The translations under genes and the position numbers were made by a program. Below the pieces are notes generated by a model. That model was given only the letters and a program-made list of their open reading frames with translations. It searched no databases and was not told the origin of the DNA. From Dactylellina haptotyla (Eukaryota; Ascomycota; Orbiliomycetes; Orbiliales; Orbiliaceae): 64,000 bases of DNA. Each line of letters starts with the position of its first letter. Position 1 is the first letter of the stretch. Where the stretch lies: NCBI GenBank assembly GCA_031310005.1, contig CM062380.1, positions 4,402,001 to 4,466,000 of the forward strand. Reading direction: 5' to 3'. Below are positions 1 to 11,173 of the stretch, piece after piece.

Positions 1-2
1 TG

Positions 3-206
3 TTTGGCTTTAGCAACTACACCGATGCCACTTCCCGGTATTACTATTTGGCATCCGCCTGTATGAAACCCATTGAATGGAAAGACTTCATTGAAAATTG
101 ACGTAGTTTCTACCAAGAAATCCGGAAATTGGTGCTTACGGACACTTGGATTGATCGATGGTTGCCCAAAATAATCACCATGCAAAAGCGTGGGAGGGCA
201 TCTTAA
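3..206 (+). pseudogene. Gene remnant at left window edge, interrupted by in-frame TGA
   Basis: The frame starting at base 3 is open from the window edge, meets TGA at 99-101, then continues in the same frame to TAA at 204-206. Both halves have a protein-like composition (YYYLASACMKPIEWKDFIEN before the stop; WIDRWLPKIITMQKRG after it). The simplest reading is the 3' end of a gene that starts left of the window and has gained one nonsense codon, or a last exon followed by chance coding. No family is recognised. The 5' part is outside the window, so the call is weak. Confidence 0.25.
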
Positions 207-1058
207 AATCAGGCATCAACTGGGATATCTCGCGATAAATTCTTGCTCATTGACCATATTTGGAAATGAAAAACCCAAACTAACAAAGCGCAGATATGAA
301 CTCTATTATCCAAAGATTGGTTGACGCTGTTGGCGAATCCGGAATTGCACTTGTTGCGACAATGATAGAGCCCAATACAAAAGTATATCGTGATCTCATA
401 GATCCCATTCATTCGATGCCGGCTGGCTAATCCTTATCAAGGCGATAGCAATTATTATCGATCACATCCTTAGCGAGGAATCGAGGAAAGGTCTCATGAG
501 TAAATTTCTTTGTAGTCTGGTTGGTAGCTGAATATCGATATATCTCGATAGGATCAGATAGCGGTTGAATTCGGCCTAACTAACAGGCCATGAAGCCGAA
601 ACCACTTATAAATCATGTCAATATTCGAACTATTTCATGGATGGCGACTGATGTACGTAAGCACTTGAGTCGGTGAAGGCGTAACTGGGATTCTTTGCGT
701 TGCCAAGAGTTCGAAGGGGACTATACCAGAATCAATTATAACCCCATGCACTTTCACAATGCATACTCCACTTTTAGCACGGGCTGCAGGGATTGATTTC
801 GGACTACGGACAACGATTGCCGACATGTCACACCATCCGCGCCGTTTTTAAAGTTTGAACGATGCATGGCAGGGACTATCATGTTTGGATGCAAGGATAT
901 CTGAGAAAAACTTTTGAATTGACATGAAGGTTAAAAAACTTAGACAGCAGGGGTGCTTAATTCCAATGCAAGATGTTTAACTCTATTATAGTATAGAATA
1001 CGAATTTATAAAGGGGGTATACCGCTTGCTGTTTTGAAGGTCCATGCACTCGTTCATC
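207..1058. other. Intergenic, no supported gene
   Basis: No convincing coding region is seen. Short open frames on the minus strand (for example 635-826) have no start context, partner exons or recognisable motif. Confidence 0.5.
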
Positions 1059-2100
1059 TCAGAAGATCAGAACGGTTATGGCTAAGATTGCGACCGCGAG
1101 GTTGAGATGCCAGCTGGCGGATAGCCAGTGTCCGTGAAAGGATGGCACGCTGACACTCGTGGTGGTGTTGTTAGCGGTAAAATTAGAAGTGGGCGACCCA
1201 GTTGGGGGACTAGTAGCAGAGGTGCTACTATCTGTAGGGTCGCCTGCGGCCACAGTGGATCTAGAATCTGTTCCGAGGGATGGTATCGTAGAAGTCTAGA
1301 GGACTTTTGATTAGTTATCATATGAAGCGATATGGAATGGAAAGACTGTTACGCCATCTCACGGAAGATTGAGTACCTGCAGAAATGGGCGGATGGCCTC
1401 TTGGAAAACGCTGTTAGGACAGTACCTAGCGCCTCGTAGGAATTCCGTAGCGACACGGGTCGCAGTGCGCAAGCAAGCGTCGGGTTGTAAAACGCTACAG
1501 GCATATTCGAATTGTATAAATCTCTTTGCGCAGATGCATTCGACCAGTTTGCTCTCTAGAACCATCGTATCAGTTACAGTTAAAGCGATCGATTCACAAT
1601 TATTAGCCATTCTGCGAAAGCTTTCGCATGTCTGCCACTGAGTCCTGAATACCGGAGGAGTGGTGATGGTGGCAACGGCAGCGGGGCGGCGGCCAGAGCA
1701 GACCGCGTTCCAGTTCTCGATGAGTGGTTTGTAGATTTGAATTTGGCGGTCGGTAGCCTCGCACCAGTTTTGTAGTTCATACAGCTGCGCCGAGATGAGC
1801 GATTCGTTTTTTTCAGGCGTAAGATCGAGGGAGCCCATGTAGCTTAACAGATCTGAGCGCATTGACTTACTCAAATATATCAGATAGGAATTGCTGGGTG
1901 CACCAACAATCGGCGAGCGCCTCTCCCGTAGCATCCGGGCAAGTGATATCGAGGGTATTTTGGAGACGGGAGCATGCCGGGTGGCCGAGGATAGACCCAT
2001 CCACGCAAATAGATTGGATGGTTTGGGCTGCAACGGCCACAGGATTCAAACCGGAGGCGAAAACGGTAAAGAACGAACTCGTGGTAGTTTTAGAAAACAT
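1059..2100 (-). CDS. Secreted Cys-rich protein with Ser/Thr-rich tail and GPI-anchor signal
   Basis: Exon 1 (2100-1871) starts with a signal peptide ending near PVAVAAQ, then Cys residues including a CWC pair. Exon 2 (ending 1377) carries a second Cys block with a CIC pair, so the mature protein looks like two related Cys-rich modules. Exon 3 (1295-1059) is a Ser/Thr-rich linker followed by a hydrophobic C-terminus (AVAILAITVLIF), the layout of a GPI-anchored cell-surface protein. The exon 2/3 intron is clear: GTACTC donor, CTAATC branch, CTCTAG acceptor, phase 0. The exon 1/2 junction is not: a GTAAGT donor lies at 1870, but the only acceptor that keeps frame (ending 1843) gives a 28-bp intron, so a small indel is possible. 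The spacing does not match the canonical CFEM pattern, so CFEM is not claimed. Function unknown; probably cell wall or apoplast. Confidence 0.6.
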
Positions 2101-3606
2101 GTTGAAAGATCAAACAATAGGAATGTATTGGTTGTAACGTACAAGAGATTGGGGTGGGGTTGGGATTGGGCATACGAGTTTGAATGAAAACCGTTACGGA
2201 CTGGACGAGGCAGGATATTGAGCGTCCGTACATTTATAACCGAAGGATAGCAGAACTAGGCATGGGGGTGTTCACTAGCAAGCAGTCCCTGCTGAGTTTC
2301 ATTGATGCAGAGAGGATGGAGCCCAGCCGTGTACAACTGTCAATACGTACGTAAACCCGCTCGGTTCGGAAGCTTTGGAGATCAGATATCAGGCACAGAG
2401 TTAGCTAGTTGTTTCATAACGACGATAAGCTGCATGGAGCTAAGCTAGGATACCACCGATGTCATCTCAAAATAGACCGATTGAAAGACTCAGCCGTCCA
2501 CGTATGCGCGTATAAACAAGGCGTGCGGGGCTAGCTGGGAAGAGGCGATATCAGTGATCCGTTGGGAGTCCCTAAATTAGTGATCCCAATAGGACCATCT
2601 CAGCCGTCGTCCCATCAAAGATTGCACAGTTCCAAGAAGTATACCTGCAAGGATACCCGCTCTTCACACCCACACAGCCAACATACACACACCTATCCAT
2701 CGAGCGTGTGTGTGCGCAGCCCGCGCCTTTGTTGCTGGCGTTGAAACATGGTTTATTTGCTTCATTGAGAGATTTCAAATCGTTTTCACGCTAACCGACC
2801 GATGCGCATCGATGAGCAACTTAGTTTAAGGTGTGGTGTGCCTGTGCATGAGCATAACCATCACATTAGCGATGCACCTTTTCACAGACTGTCGGTACTT
2901 TAAAAAAAATCGCTCGACTCCAAAAAAGGGAATTTAAAATCTCAAGTACGTGGCTAGCCTTGCATATCGAAGACCAGGGAGTGAGTCGATGCAGAAGAAT
3001 CACTTGACTGCGTGGTAAGGGTGATGAAGAGATATTCTTGGTCACATCGGTTAAACTTGCCGTTTTCCGTTGAATATTGGCAGAACTCAGGCTGTGAGCA
3101 GGAGCAGAGTTGCAGTTTCCGATGGCCAACTCGACTTCAACGGGTCAATGGTATCCACCCAGTTTTGTTATCGAGTGCGTAAGTCCCCTTCGACTTGTTG
3201 AGGAGGACGAGGAGGGTCCAGCTTGTGCAGACCAACCATGAAATCCAAAAGAAAAGGGGGGGGGGGGTGCAGCTCGCGGGCAGAGAAGCCGAAGCCGGGT
3301 CGACGAATGACGAGACCTTTGAGGTGCCAGGAAAGTAAAAGGACGCAGGGAAGGAGCCTGCGGGGAGGATGGTGGGCGAACCACCATCGCAGCCGCACAG
3401 CTGCGCACAACAGGAACCTGAAGGGTGCAGTGGGCGAGGCTGACGGAAGAACGGCGTGCATGTGCATCCCACAGGGCCCCAGGACGGCAAGATCGACAAT
3501 GCGGCAGACTATTGGGAAGCCATTCTACTTCAAAAGAGATGTACGTACTTGGTTACATAAAGTGAGGATTGTATACATGTATGGAAGTTGAAAGGCATCT
3601 GAATAT
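2101..3606. other. Intergenic with simple repeats
   Basis: No gene is supported. The stretch holds a degenerate CA-rich run near 2665-2700 and an uninterrupted run of twelve G at 3256-3267. Overlapping open frames on both strands around 3140-3600 reflect high GC, not conserved protein. Confidence 0.45.
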
Positions 3607-3614
3607 TATAAATA
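3607..3614 (+). promoter_or_regulatory. TATA-like box upstream of DUF3433 gene
   Basis: TATAAATA lies about 205 bases before the first plausible ATG (3820), followed by pyrimidine-rich sequence (TCTGTCTGTCTATCTC) typical of fungal transcription start regions. Position and context only; not tested. Confidence 0.35.
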
Positions 3615-3819
3615 CGGGCCATCGGACCCAGAGCTGGCTTCTGTCTGTCTATCTCTCGCCAGCACGCCCATTCCCTCCCCGTACTCACAGTCAGTCTTCG
3701 TGAAGAGCAATCCGCCCACCAACCTGCAACCGCGACGCGACATTCACTTCGCTCCGAACAACCCAATCGCGCGCAACGCATCACCCCGCCCCCGCCGTGT
3801 TGCAAGATAGCCGGTCCCG

Positions 3820-6140
3820 ATGCAACCCGCCTCGCAACCCGAAGCGCCCGAAGCGCCCGGTGGTGTTCGGGATCCTCCCGGGGCCCTGCTCAGACCCCCT
3901 CCCGAACCGCCTCACCATCCATATCACAACCACAACAAACCAAGGCGTCATCGGGACTCTCCCCGTCCAGCTTGATGACCTTGAACCTCCTCGAAATGCA
4001 TCCCACTCGACCCCAAGCATCAGTAGCACCGGCGGCACCAATGTTGATGACATCCACGTCGCGGGTAGTAACGCAACCGATACCCCTCTGAACTCCAATC
4101 CAACAGGTACGAACACCGCATTTGTTGGCACCGCTTCTTAGTCTAGCTCGGATGCTAATCTCAAGTTCATATAGATGCCTCGGCGAAACGGAGACGGTAC
4201 AATCCCGGCCTCTGGCTGTCCTGGAAGCTCGGAGCAACGTTTATCTCGTTTCTTTGCATCCTCCAAATCGGCATCCTAAGCGCGGTGGTAGCCATCATCA
4301 TCCTCTCGTCCAAGAACGATGGCCTGGTGGATCTCAAGAACGTCCCCGACAGCGCCACCTACGAGCATGGCGGCCTGCGCATTCCGTACAACCCATCCAT
4401 ATACTACAGTCTCCTGTGGATCACCCTGCCGGCTGTGGTCTTTGTCATCAACCGGCTTGTGGTCAGCGCCGTAATCTCAGCTTTGATCGATCGGGCACCA
4501 TACGAAGAACTTAGTAGGACCCACCCAGTAGGATCTCACCAAAACACCCCAAGGTCGGAGCCAGTACCCATAACAAAATCCGTTCTATTGGACTATAAAT
4601 CTCACTTCATTGTCGTCGCGATCGCCAAGGCTTTCAAAAATGGACACAAGACGGTCGCTGTAAGCATGATCGTCGATATCATCCTGCAGATTGCCATCGT
4701 TCCGCTCTCCTCGGCTCTGTTATACCCTAACAATGTCAATGTTGCACGCAATACGACCGCTGTCATCTCACAAGTGTTTGACGACGGCGCCTTGGGCACC
4801 GACTTTAGCTACACCAACCACTTCAATCCGTCCGGGGCATCGTTGTAGGGGGCGCGGGTTTCACACTCTGGACCACCTTGGACGCTGCATTCGTACCATA
4901 CCATCTATTTGGCAGCAGTGCTCCGGACGGCGGTAGCAACCCGGATGGCGGCGGCAATCCGGATGGAGCCGGCGCGCCAGATGACTTTTACCGAGCCCAG
5001 GCGATTACCACCGCCTACTCCGGCCGCGTGGAGCGGTGCGTACCCTTCTTCGTTATCCCTGAAGTACGCAACAGGGATACTCCCGGGCCGCTCCTCATCT
5101 ACAACGTCACCGACGGAGACTGTGAGCTCACCCCTCAACTCGGGCTCCAAGATAACGCACAAATCACCTTCCAGACGTTCGTCCAAAATTGCTCATCGGG
5201 TGACGTTCGCAGCCGCAGCCGCATCATTGCAATTCTCGGGGTTTTCGATGTAACAGCACCGTATCTCCTCAGGAACCACACTTTCCTGTCTTGCATCCCC
5301 ACCTACGAAGAACGCAATGGCATCTTGTCGGCTTCATTCAACGGAAGCAGCCCTACTCAGTCCTCACAACTAGGCAATTTTGAGAACGTGCAACTCGTGT
5401 CAGACCTCGGCAAGGGAAGCCGCAGCCTAGGTGCAGATTTCGAAAGACCCCTCACCACCGCGACCTCCTTCGAGGCCTCTACTAACCCGCTGAACGCCAA
5501 CGACTTCGGTCGCGTTATTTTTGCGCTCGCCGGAAAGCTCAACCCGGCTTCACCCCTGAACCCAGAAGTCGCAATACAAGCTTTGGAAATTGTTTACAAA
5601 GCCACATTTTCCACGCTCGTAACTACGGCACTCCTCCGGCCGCTCGGGAGCAGTCAAGGGGCAGTCACACCGCCACGCACTATCAATGCTGTGATCTTTA
5701 AGCTTGTGTTACGACTGCATGTAAATTTTCCCATCGCGATTGTCCTCGCAGTAACGCATTTTGTTTTGATCCTATGGTTGATCGTCATCCGGTTCCACGT
5801 GCGTCGGTTCGCATGGGCCGGAAACGGCGAACGCCACGGCTGTTTAACGGAACTCGATATCGCGACTAGCCCACAGACGCAAGATCTCCTTCGTGAGTTT
5901 AGGGAGTCCGGGTTCTATCGTTCCAATGATCCTAATGACCTCGTAAACTATCTCGATTTCAAGTACCATGGCCTGGACGCTTGTTTTGCTGGGTTCAATG
6001 ATGATGGACTTCTAGAATTGGACTTGAGGTCAAGTAAAATTGACAAGATGTCTAAGTGGAAAATGATCGTGGAGCTCTTTAGCACAGCTTGGATGCGTTT
6101 GACTTGTCGAAAGAGAAGGGGTGGGGTAGTCGATGCCTAA
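3820..6140 (+). CDS. DUF3433-family multi-pass membrane protein, frame interrupted
   Basis: The first ATG (3820) opens a Pro-rich N-terminus that stops near 3974, while the +1 frame continues it plausibly to 4106. A clear intron follows (4107-4174; GTACGA donor, GCTAATC branch, CATATAG acceptor). Exon 2 carries the basic stretch KRRRYNPGLWLSW and the first membrane segment (residues like FISFLCILQIGILSAVVAIIIL), then further hydrophobic helices, an ectodomain with Cys and N-glycosylation sites, and a final membrane segment (FPIAIVLAVTHFVLILWLIVI) before a basic tail ending at 6140. This order is typical of DUF3433 proteins. A second frame change is needed near 4846, where the frame ending at TAG (4846-4848) gives way to one reading WTTLDAAFVPYHLF, the conserved tryptophan-containing part. 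The gene is therefore either disrupted by two one-base indels or has small unresolved introns. Molecular function of the family is unknown. Confidence 0.65.
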
Positions 6141-6903
6141 TATGTCATCGGTTTGAGGATCATTACATATAAATGATGTCGACTTTTTTACTTTTTTGAT
6201 ATTTTTTAGACACGGTGTTGCTCTTCAATACTAGCATGTTGTTTGTTCTACTCTTTTATGATACCTGTTCATTTAGATTTAAATTTATAATATACGGTCC
6301 ATGAGTTATGATGTATGAGTTCGCTGTTGTTTTAGATTGGAGACTCTCTAGCTATTTATGAGGGTCTCAAAAGCTTCGCACAGTATTCCATGTAGTCAAC
6401 TTATATTTGCAATCATTCTCTCCAGCTATTTGAAGCCGGTCCAGTACTGCCATACGAATGAATTGACCGCTATATAGAAGTAAACACCTAGACCCCCAAA
6501 AGCATTGAATAGTATGTACAAATGTCTCTATTGAATATTTATATATAGTGAGAATTCACTAGAGTCTTTAATTTAGTACTATTTAATATTATTATATTTA
6601 AAGGTTAATTATTTTTTTATGAGTTAAAATTATTTTGACAACTATTATAAGAACCAAAATTCAAATTCTTGTAATATTTTAATATATCTTTTGAGGAGCG
6701 GAACGCACCAAGCTGAGACCTCCTGCGAAGTGCAATCCCGCTTACAAAACGGCCCTCGGCAAATCAACGTCTAACTAGCCTAAATTTCTCTTAATAGGGG
6801 ACAGAAAATAAATATTATAGGCTTTAGGCTTGATATCTTGAAAATTTAAAATAATTTGCTGATCATGTTAGGTACCTTTGCGTCCAGATCCCATCTTTGT
6901 TTG
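6141..6903. other. AT-rich intergenic between convergent genes
   Basis: Three-prime flank of the DUF3433 and dehydrogenase genes, which converge here. AT-rich, especially 6525-6690, with no open frame worth calling. It probably holds both polyadenylation regions; no single signal can be assigned. Confidence 0.5.
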
Positions 6904-7725
6904 CTAAACTGATGAAATACTAATATCTCTCCATTTCTCATCTGTAGATGAGAGGTTCTGAGCAGCCTTAGCAGAATACTCCACAGCATCTGTACCAACA
7001 AGGAGTCGAAGTGGCACGGTCTCCGTTTCCGAAAGGTCGATGATGATTTTTGCAATTTTGCTTGGAAGCGATGGCTCTGTCCCAGACATCTCTCGAAGCA
7101 TTTTTGCGAAAGCTCCAACTGTCTGTCCATATGGCTCACTGATGTCGGGAATTTGCATCGATGAGCCCGCCCAATCAGTTCGGATCCCGCCCGGTTCCAG
7201 AACGGTAACTTTCACTCCGAAAGGTGCAACCTCCTGCGCGAGACCAGTGGAGAAACCCCCAACAGCCCATTTAGCACTTTGATAAGCGGTAAGGCCAGGG
7301 CTCGCAAGCCGACCGCCGAGTGAAGATATTTGGAATATATAACCCGACTTTTGTCGAAGTATTGGAATAACGGCTTTGCAGGTATGGACAACGCCCATGA
7401 AGTTGGTTTCCCATTGAGCACGAAAGTCTCTTGTATCGATGTCCTCGACGGATGCGAGATTTGCGTAACCAGCATTATTTACGACCACATCGATCCGACC
7501 GAACTTCTCATAACCGGTATTGATAGCGATTGTAACCTGTTCCTCATCGGTTACATCCACGGCTAAGGCAAGAAATCTGCTGCTGCCAACGCTATCGTAA
7601 AAGACTTCAAGAGATTTTGGGTCCCTGGCTGTCGCGATCACCGATGCACCTGACTGGAGAGCTGCTTCGACGATTGCCCTTCCGAGGCCCCGCGACGAAC
7701 CCGTGATGAACCAAACTTTTGCCAT
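6904..7725 (-). CDS. Short-chain dehydrogenase/reductase (classical SDR)
   Basis: Single-exon 273-residue protein, intact from ATG (7725) to stop, the usual size of a classical SDR. The N-terminal Rossmann fold has TGSSRGLG at residues 8-15 (the TGxxxGxG cofactor loop) and ATARD at about 31-35, where an Arg after strand 2 suggests NADP(H) preference. NNAG is at 83-86, the catalytic Ser near 134-135, and YQSAK at 148-152 supplies catalytic Tyr and Lys. The family reduces or oxidises carbonyl/hydroxyl substrates in the cytosol; the substrate cannot be read from sequence. Closest-looking relatives are the single-domain SDRs often annotated as oxidoreductases of secondary metabolism or detoxification. 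No cluster partners are seen: neighbours are a DUF3433 gene and a dead transcription factor. Confidence 0.92.
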   Translation of the reverse strand: MAKVWFITGSSRGLGRAIVEAALQSGASVIATARDPKSLEVFYDSVGSSRFLALAVDVTDEEQVTIAINTGYEKFGRIDVVVNNAGYANLASVEDIDTRDFRAQWETNFMGVVHTCKAVIPILRQKSGYIFQISSLGGRLASPGLTAYQSAKWAVGGFSTGLAQEVAPFGVKVTVLEPGGIRTDWAGSSMQIPDISEPYGQTVGAFAKMLREMSGTEPSLPSKIAKIIIDLSETETVPLRLLVGTDAVEYSAKAAQNLSSTDEKWRDISISSV

Positions 7726-9415
7726 TTCTGTATTTGGAGATTTTGCTATATGTAAAATATGTTGATGTAGCTAGGTGATACAAGCGTTAGGTGATATAAG
7801 TTTCTTAGGTGGATCACTGGGATGTTATCTGGCTTATTTATAGTCGTTGCAAACCACAATTAACCCATCTCCTAGAATATACTGGCTTTATAGACGTGGT
7901 AGCGGAACAAAGCATACGGGTGCTCGTGCACCTGTTCGTGGGGTTAACGCTTTTTCCGGGAATAAGTCGCCGCTGGTTAACTGATTTGATAACCATGAAG
8001 CCCAATACCAACTTTGCGAGGAGTGCGGGGCGACCGAAGCCGCGATTCCACGTGCACGCTCAAATTCACTACGTACATATAATTTTCTGTTACACATTGA
8101 GTGGTATTATTTGAAATCATACTCGATGTGACAAGAATATATCCGTGTGCCGCTGTATCATCGCGGGTCTGCATCCTGCCCGCCTCATGCCCGCATCTGG
8201 TCCGCATCTGGTCTGAATCCCGCATCCGGTCCGCATCCGGTCCTCATTTGTGTTGCGTTGTGGAGCATTTTTAAGGTTTGTGGGCACCCCCGAGGCCAGC
8301 CCAGTCTTGTTCGCACCTCTCTAAGCCTAGTCCATCCCTTCAGGCTAGTCCGAAGCATCGTGGTCTGGCAAGTTATTATCAGGTTTTCATTTATAGGATA
8401 TAGGGTTTTACAGCTAGCAAGAACATCGGTTTGGACATTGTATAATGCCGGAGATACCGGAGGTTTCGTCACCATTTTATCTAGTTTCGATATCCTCAAT
8501 CATACAGGAGAACAGTCAGGCCTGCAGGGATATTCACCGAGTAGGAGAGAGCCGCTCAGAAATACGCAGCGACTAAAATTGCAGAAACTATTTGGAATTG
8601 GAATCTCAATTCATATCATGATTTATATATATCTTTCATTGTAAAGTCGGGTGCGAACTGAGATATCCTTGACCGTGCGAGAGGGTGATACTCATGTGCT
8701 CCAGTCTGTAGTTGCGACCGTGGCATAGGGCGGTAATTCGACGGAACGCTCAATTGCTTTTTTTTATTCAAATACTCATATCACTGGCAGACACACATTA
8801 TATTAACGGAAAAGGAATCCTTTATATTTCTCGCCTAGAATCATACGAATACTCCATACAGTTGAAGATTTAACATTTTATCGCAAGCTAAATAGGCTGC
8901 TACAAAGGTTTATCCAAAATAAAAAAAACTTAAGCAAAATTAGCACCTTAATGTGAAAACACATATGGGGCTGAAGCGCCAGGACCACCTTTTAAAGTGG
9001 GAATATTCGTATTTCTATAGCTTATGAAATATCTTTAGAATGCTAGTCGTGCTAGAAATAATATAATATATTATTTTCAATGTATCTCAGTTTTGATTCA
9101 GGAGAACTGGCTGTGATTTTAAGTATATTGTTCGTTTTCAGCACGCAGCACTTTGGTGGCTTTCAGTATTCCCGAAGACTCCCAACGAACGCGAGGTTAA
9201 ACTTGGGCCCCATTTTTTTGCCATCAATCTATTTAACACAACCTCGTCTGGTATCAAGTAAATTGGAGAGTGACACCTTGACCAGTGTTTTTTTGTAGGC
9301 TTTGTCCGCAGAGGACCTTCAGGAATGGCGCTTTCATGAAAACGCGTTCGATACTTCGTAAGCATCGAGAATCTTTATATATTCATCTATGTAACTCATT
9401 ATTAGGGCGACCGAA
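7726..9415. other. Intergenic, decayed, no supported gene
   Basis: No gene supported. A 165-codon open frame at 8147-8644 runs through the short tandem repeat at 8165-8247 and has no domain-like composition. AT content rises after 8750. Confidence 0.5.
8165..8247. repeat. Degenerate GGTCCGCATC short tandem repeat
   Basis: About seven imperfect copies of a 10-12 base unit (GCATCTGGTCC / GCATCCGGTCC and variants) lie head to tail. Such units resemble subterminal repeats of fungal DNA transposons, but no transposase or second terminus is visible nearby. Confidence 0.6.
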
Positions 9416-11173
9416 CTATTTAAGGGTAAGATTGTCATATTTACTTGCGCAGTCCCATCTTTCTCCCAGTTTCTTCAATATCCTCTTAATATCTAACGCA
9501 CCAACGTTGGTCTCCTCTTTCGCGGTTGTACCAGAGGTATGTTACAGCAGCTTGATAGAGACAGTCGCCTATTAAAGGGTTTATCTTCATCATTCCTTCA
9601 GATTCTGCGGCATTATGAATGTATGCGGAGAACTGGAGAGTTGATTCGCATGTAACTTTAAGTCCTGAAAGCGCTCTTTGCTGCATCTCTCTGAGACATG
9701 CACTCTAGAGCTGTTCAGGAGCGAAATTATCGGTACATGAATATTCGGAGTAGAGACAAAACAAGGCGCTGAGGCAAAGTCCTGTCGCGGTGTGAAAGAG
9801 TATATTTGCTGTATGTTCGAACTCTGTACTGGCTCGCTCTTCGGCCTCAAGCGAAACCAGCGAGCGCAAAGCTTGAATTGTACAGTCTATCTTGATGGCT
9901 TCTCGATATCGGAATTCTGCATCAGCGACGCTGTCGCTCCAATGGCGCAAAACCCGGGATAGAAGATGGGCCGCATGGCATGTCCTGGCAAAGGGTGAGA
10001 CGACAACAGTAGTAGAAGTGGACACCGCGAGCGGCTCCACAGGAGTAAGTTCCTGATAATGATTAGCCGTTCGTCGTTTATAAGAGTTCTTTAGAAATCA
10101 TACCCCCCCGATCCCAAAAAGTGTCGTCCATGGGCAAATAATCTTCCGGTCGTGCATCGTCGCAGCCGAATATACGGCATTTTCCCCCAATATTTACGTA
10201 TCTAATGATTTAGCAGAGCTTTCTCAGATAGGGAGCTGCCTTGGTTATTATTTTGCGTTCATACCTGTCCAATATTATCACGGCCCACCAGAGTCTGGAC
10301 CGTTCTTCGAGCTCGGTAGCCGATACTGCATTTAATGAGGGTCGGATGCAGTTTTAAACATCGAGGAGAGAAGCTGAGGGCTTACTAGGTGGACGGAGCG
10401 CTTGAGGAGCATGTTTTCTTGCGTGGATGCCAAGGACATGGCCCAGCCTCGCGCAATGTCCTACGCTCAGATATGCGGCAGGAAATATAGCATGCGACAC
10501 CTCGTACAAGGCGATGAGTAAAGCTGCCTGCAAAAATCGAATGGAAATAATATTGGCAGCTTCGATCTGTGCAAGGTAGGCCTTGGTGGCCTTGTAATCT
10601 CCTCGGGCAAGCAGATCAATACCATTGGCGAGCTGGATATGCAATCGCATAGCTAACAGTAATAGCCCCATATCTACGTTGATGACTTCATCGGGATTGC
10701 TCAAATCCTTATGAAAACGAATCTTCGAAACTATCGTGCAGTACAATCAGTGCGGTTCCACTTCGTACGTAGACCATCATCTTACGTATTGGGAAGAAAG
10801 CATGTGTTGAGTTAAAGTAGATGTTCGCATCGTTTATTATCTGCTCACGTTCCCGGGCACAATCTAGTAGTCCTTGCGGAAATTGTATTTTTGACGAATT
10901 TATACCAATTTCGAGTAATTGAAAGGCTTCGTAATCGAGGAAGAAGGATGCAGGGAATTGTTGTTGAACGAGGGTGGACAGAGGAGCAATTCATTGACCA
11001 TTTAAGGACGTCGGAGGAAAATGCCGGGGCATGCTAGGGACAACTATTCCGCCAGTGTCATATTCGCAGGGCCGGTTATTTTTCACGCAGAGGCTACATT
11101 CAGGGTATTCTCTCGTGCACTTTCGCTTCTGCTTACGACACGCCGAGCAGGCGCGGGGAACCGAGTTCTGCAT
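9416..11173 (-). pseudogene. Zn(II)2Cys6 fungal transcription factor, multiply disrupted
   Basis: The N-terminus has a perfect zinc cluster (C-x2-C-x6-C-x6-C-x2-C-x6-C, within ACSACRKQKRKC and ECSLCVKNNRPCEYD). Downstream exons match the fungal transcription-factor middle domain: FFLDYEAFQ, then YFNSTHAFFPI joined across a 10785-10731 intron to LSKIRFHKDL, then EERSRLWWAVIILDR, RPEDYLPMDDTFWD, and LLSRVLRHWSD. Lesions: an in-frame TGA just after the zinc cluster near 10990; a frame change at a G7 run (about 10103) at the next exon end; an in-frame TAG near 9718 between APEQL and SACLREMQQ; and a one-base shift near 9510 before ALDIKRILKKLGERWD. Four independent breaks over an otherwise continuous homologous reading make this a pseudogene, although the G7 break could be a homopolymer error. 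Target genes unknown. Confidence 0.8.

Noticed and set aside
1867-2100. Canonical CFEM domain in the Cys-rich secreted protein
   Set aside because: Only some Cys match; the eight-Cys spacing and the central Asp position of CFEM are not met.
3137-3591. Several overlapping frames on both strands around 3.1-3.6 kb
   Set aside because: Result of high GC and the G12 run; translations are Pro/Arg/Ser-rich noise on both strands.
8147-8644. 165-codon plus-strand open frame
   Set aside because: It runs through the GGTCCGCATC repeat, has no motif and no splice partners.
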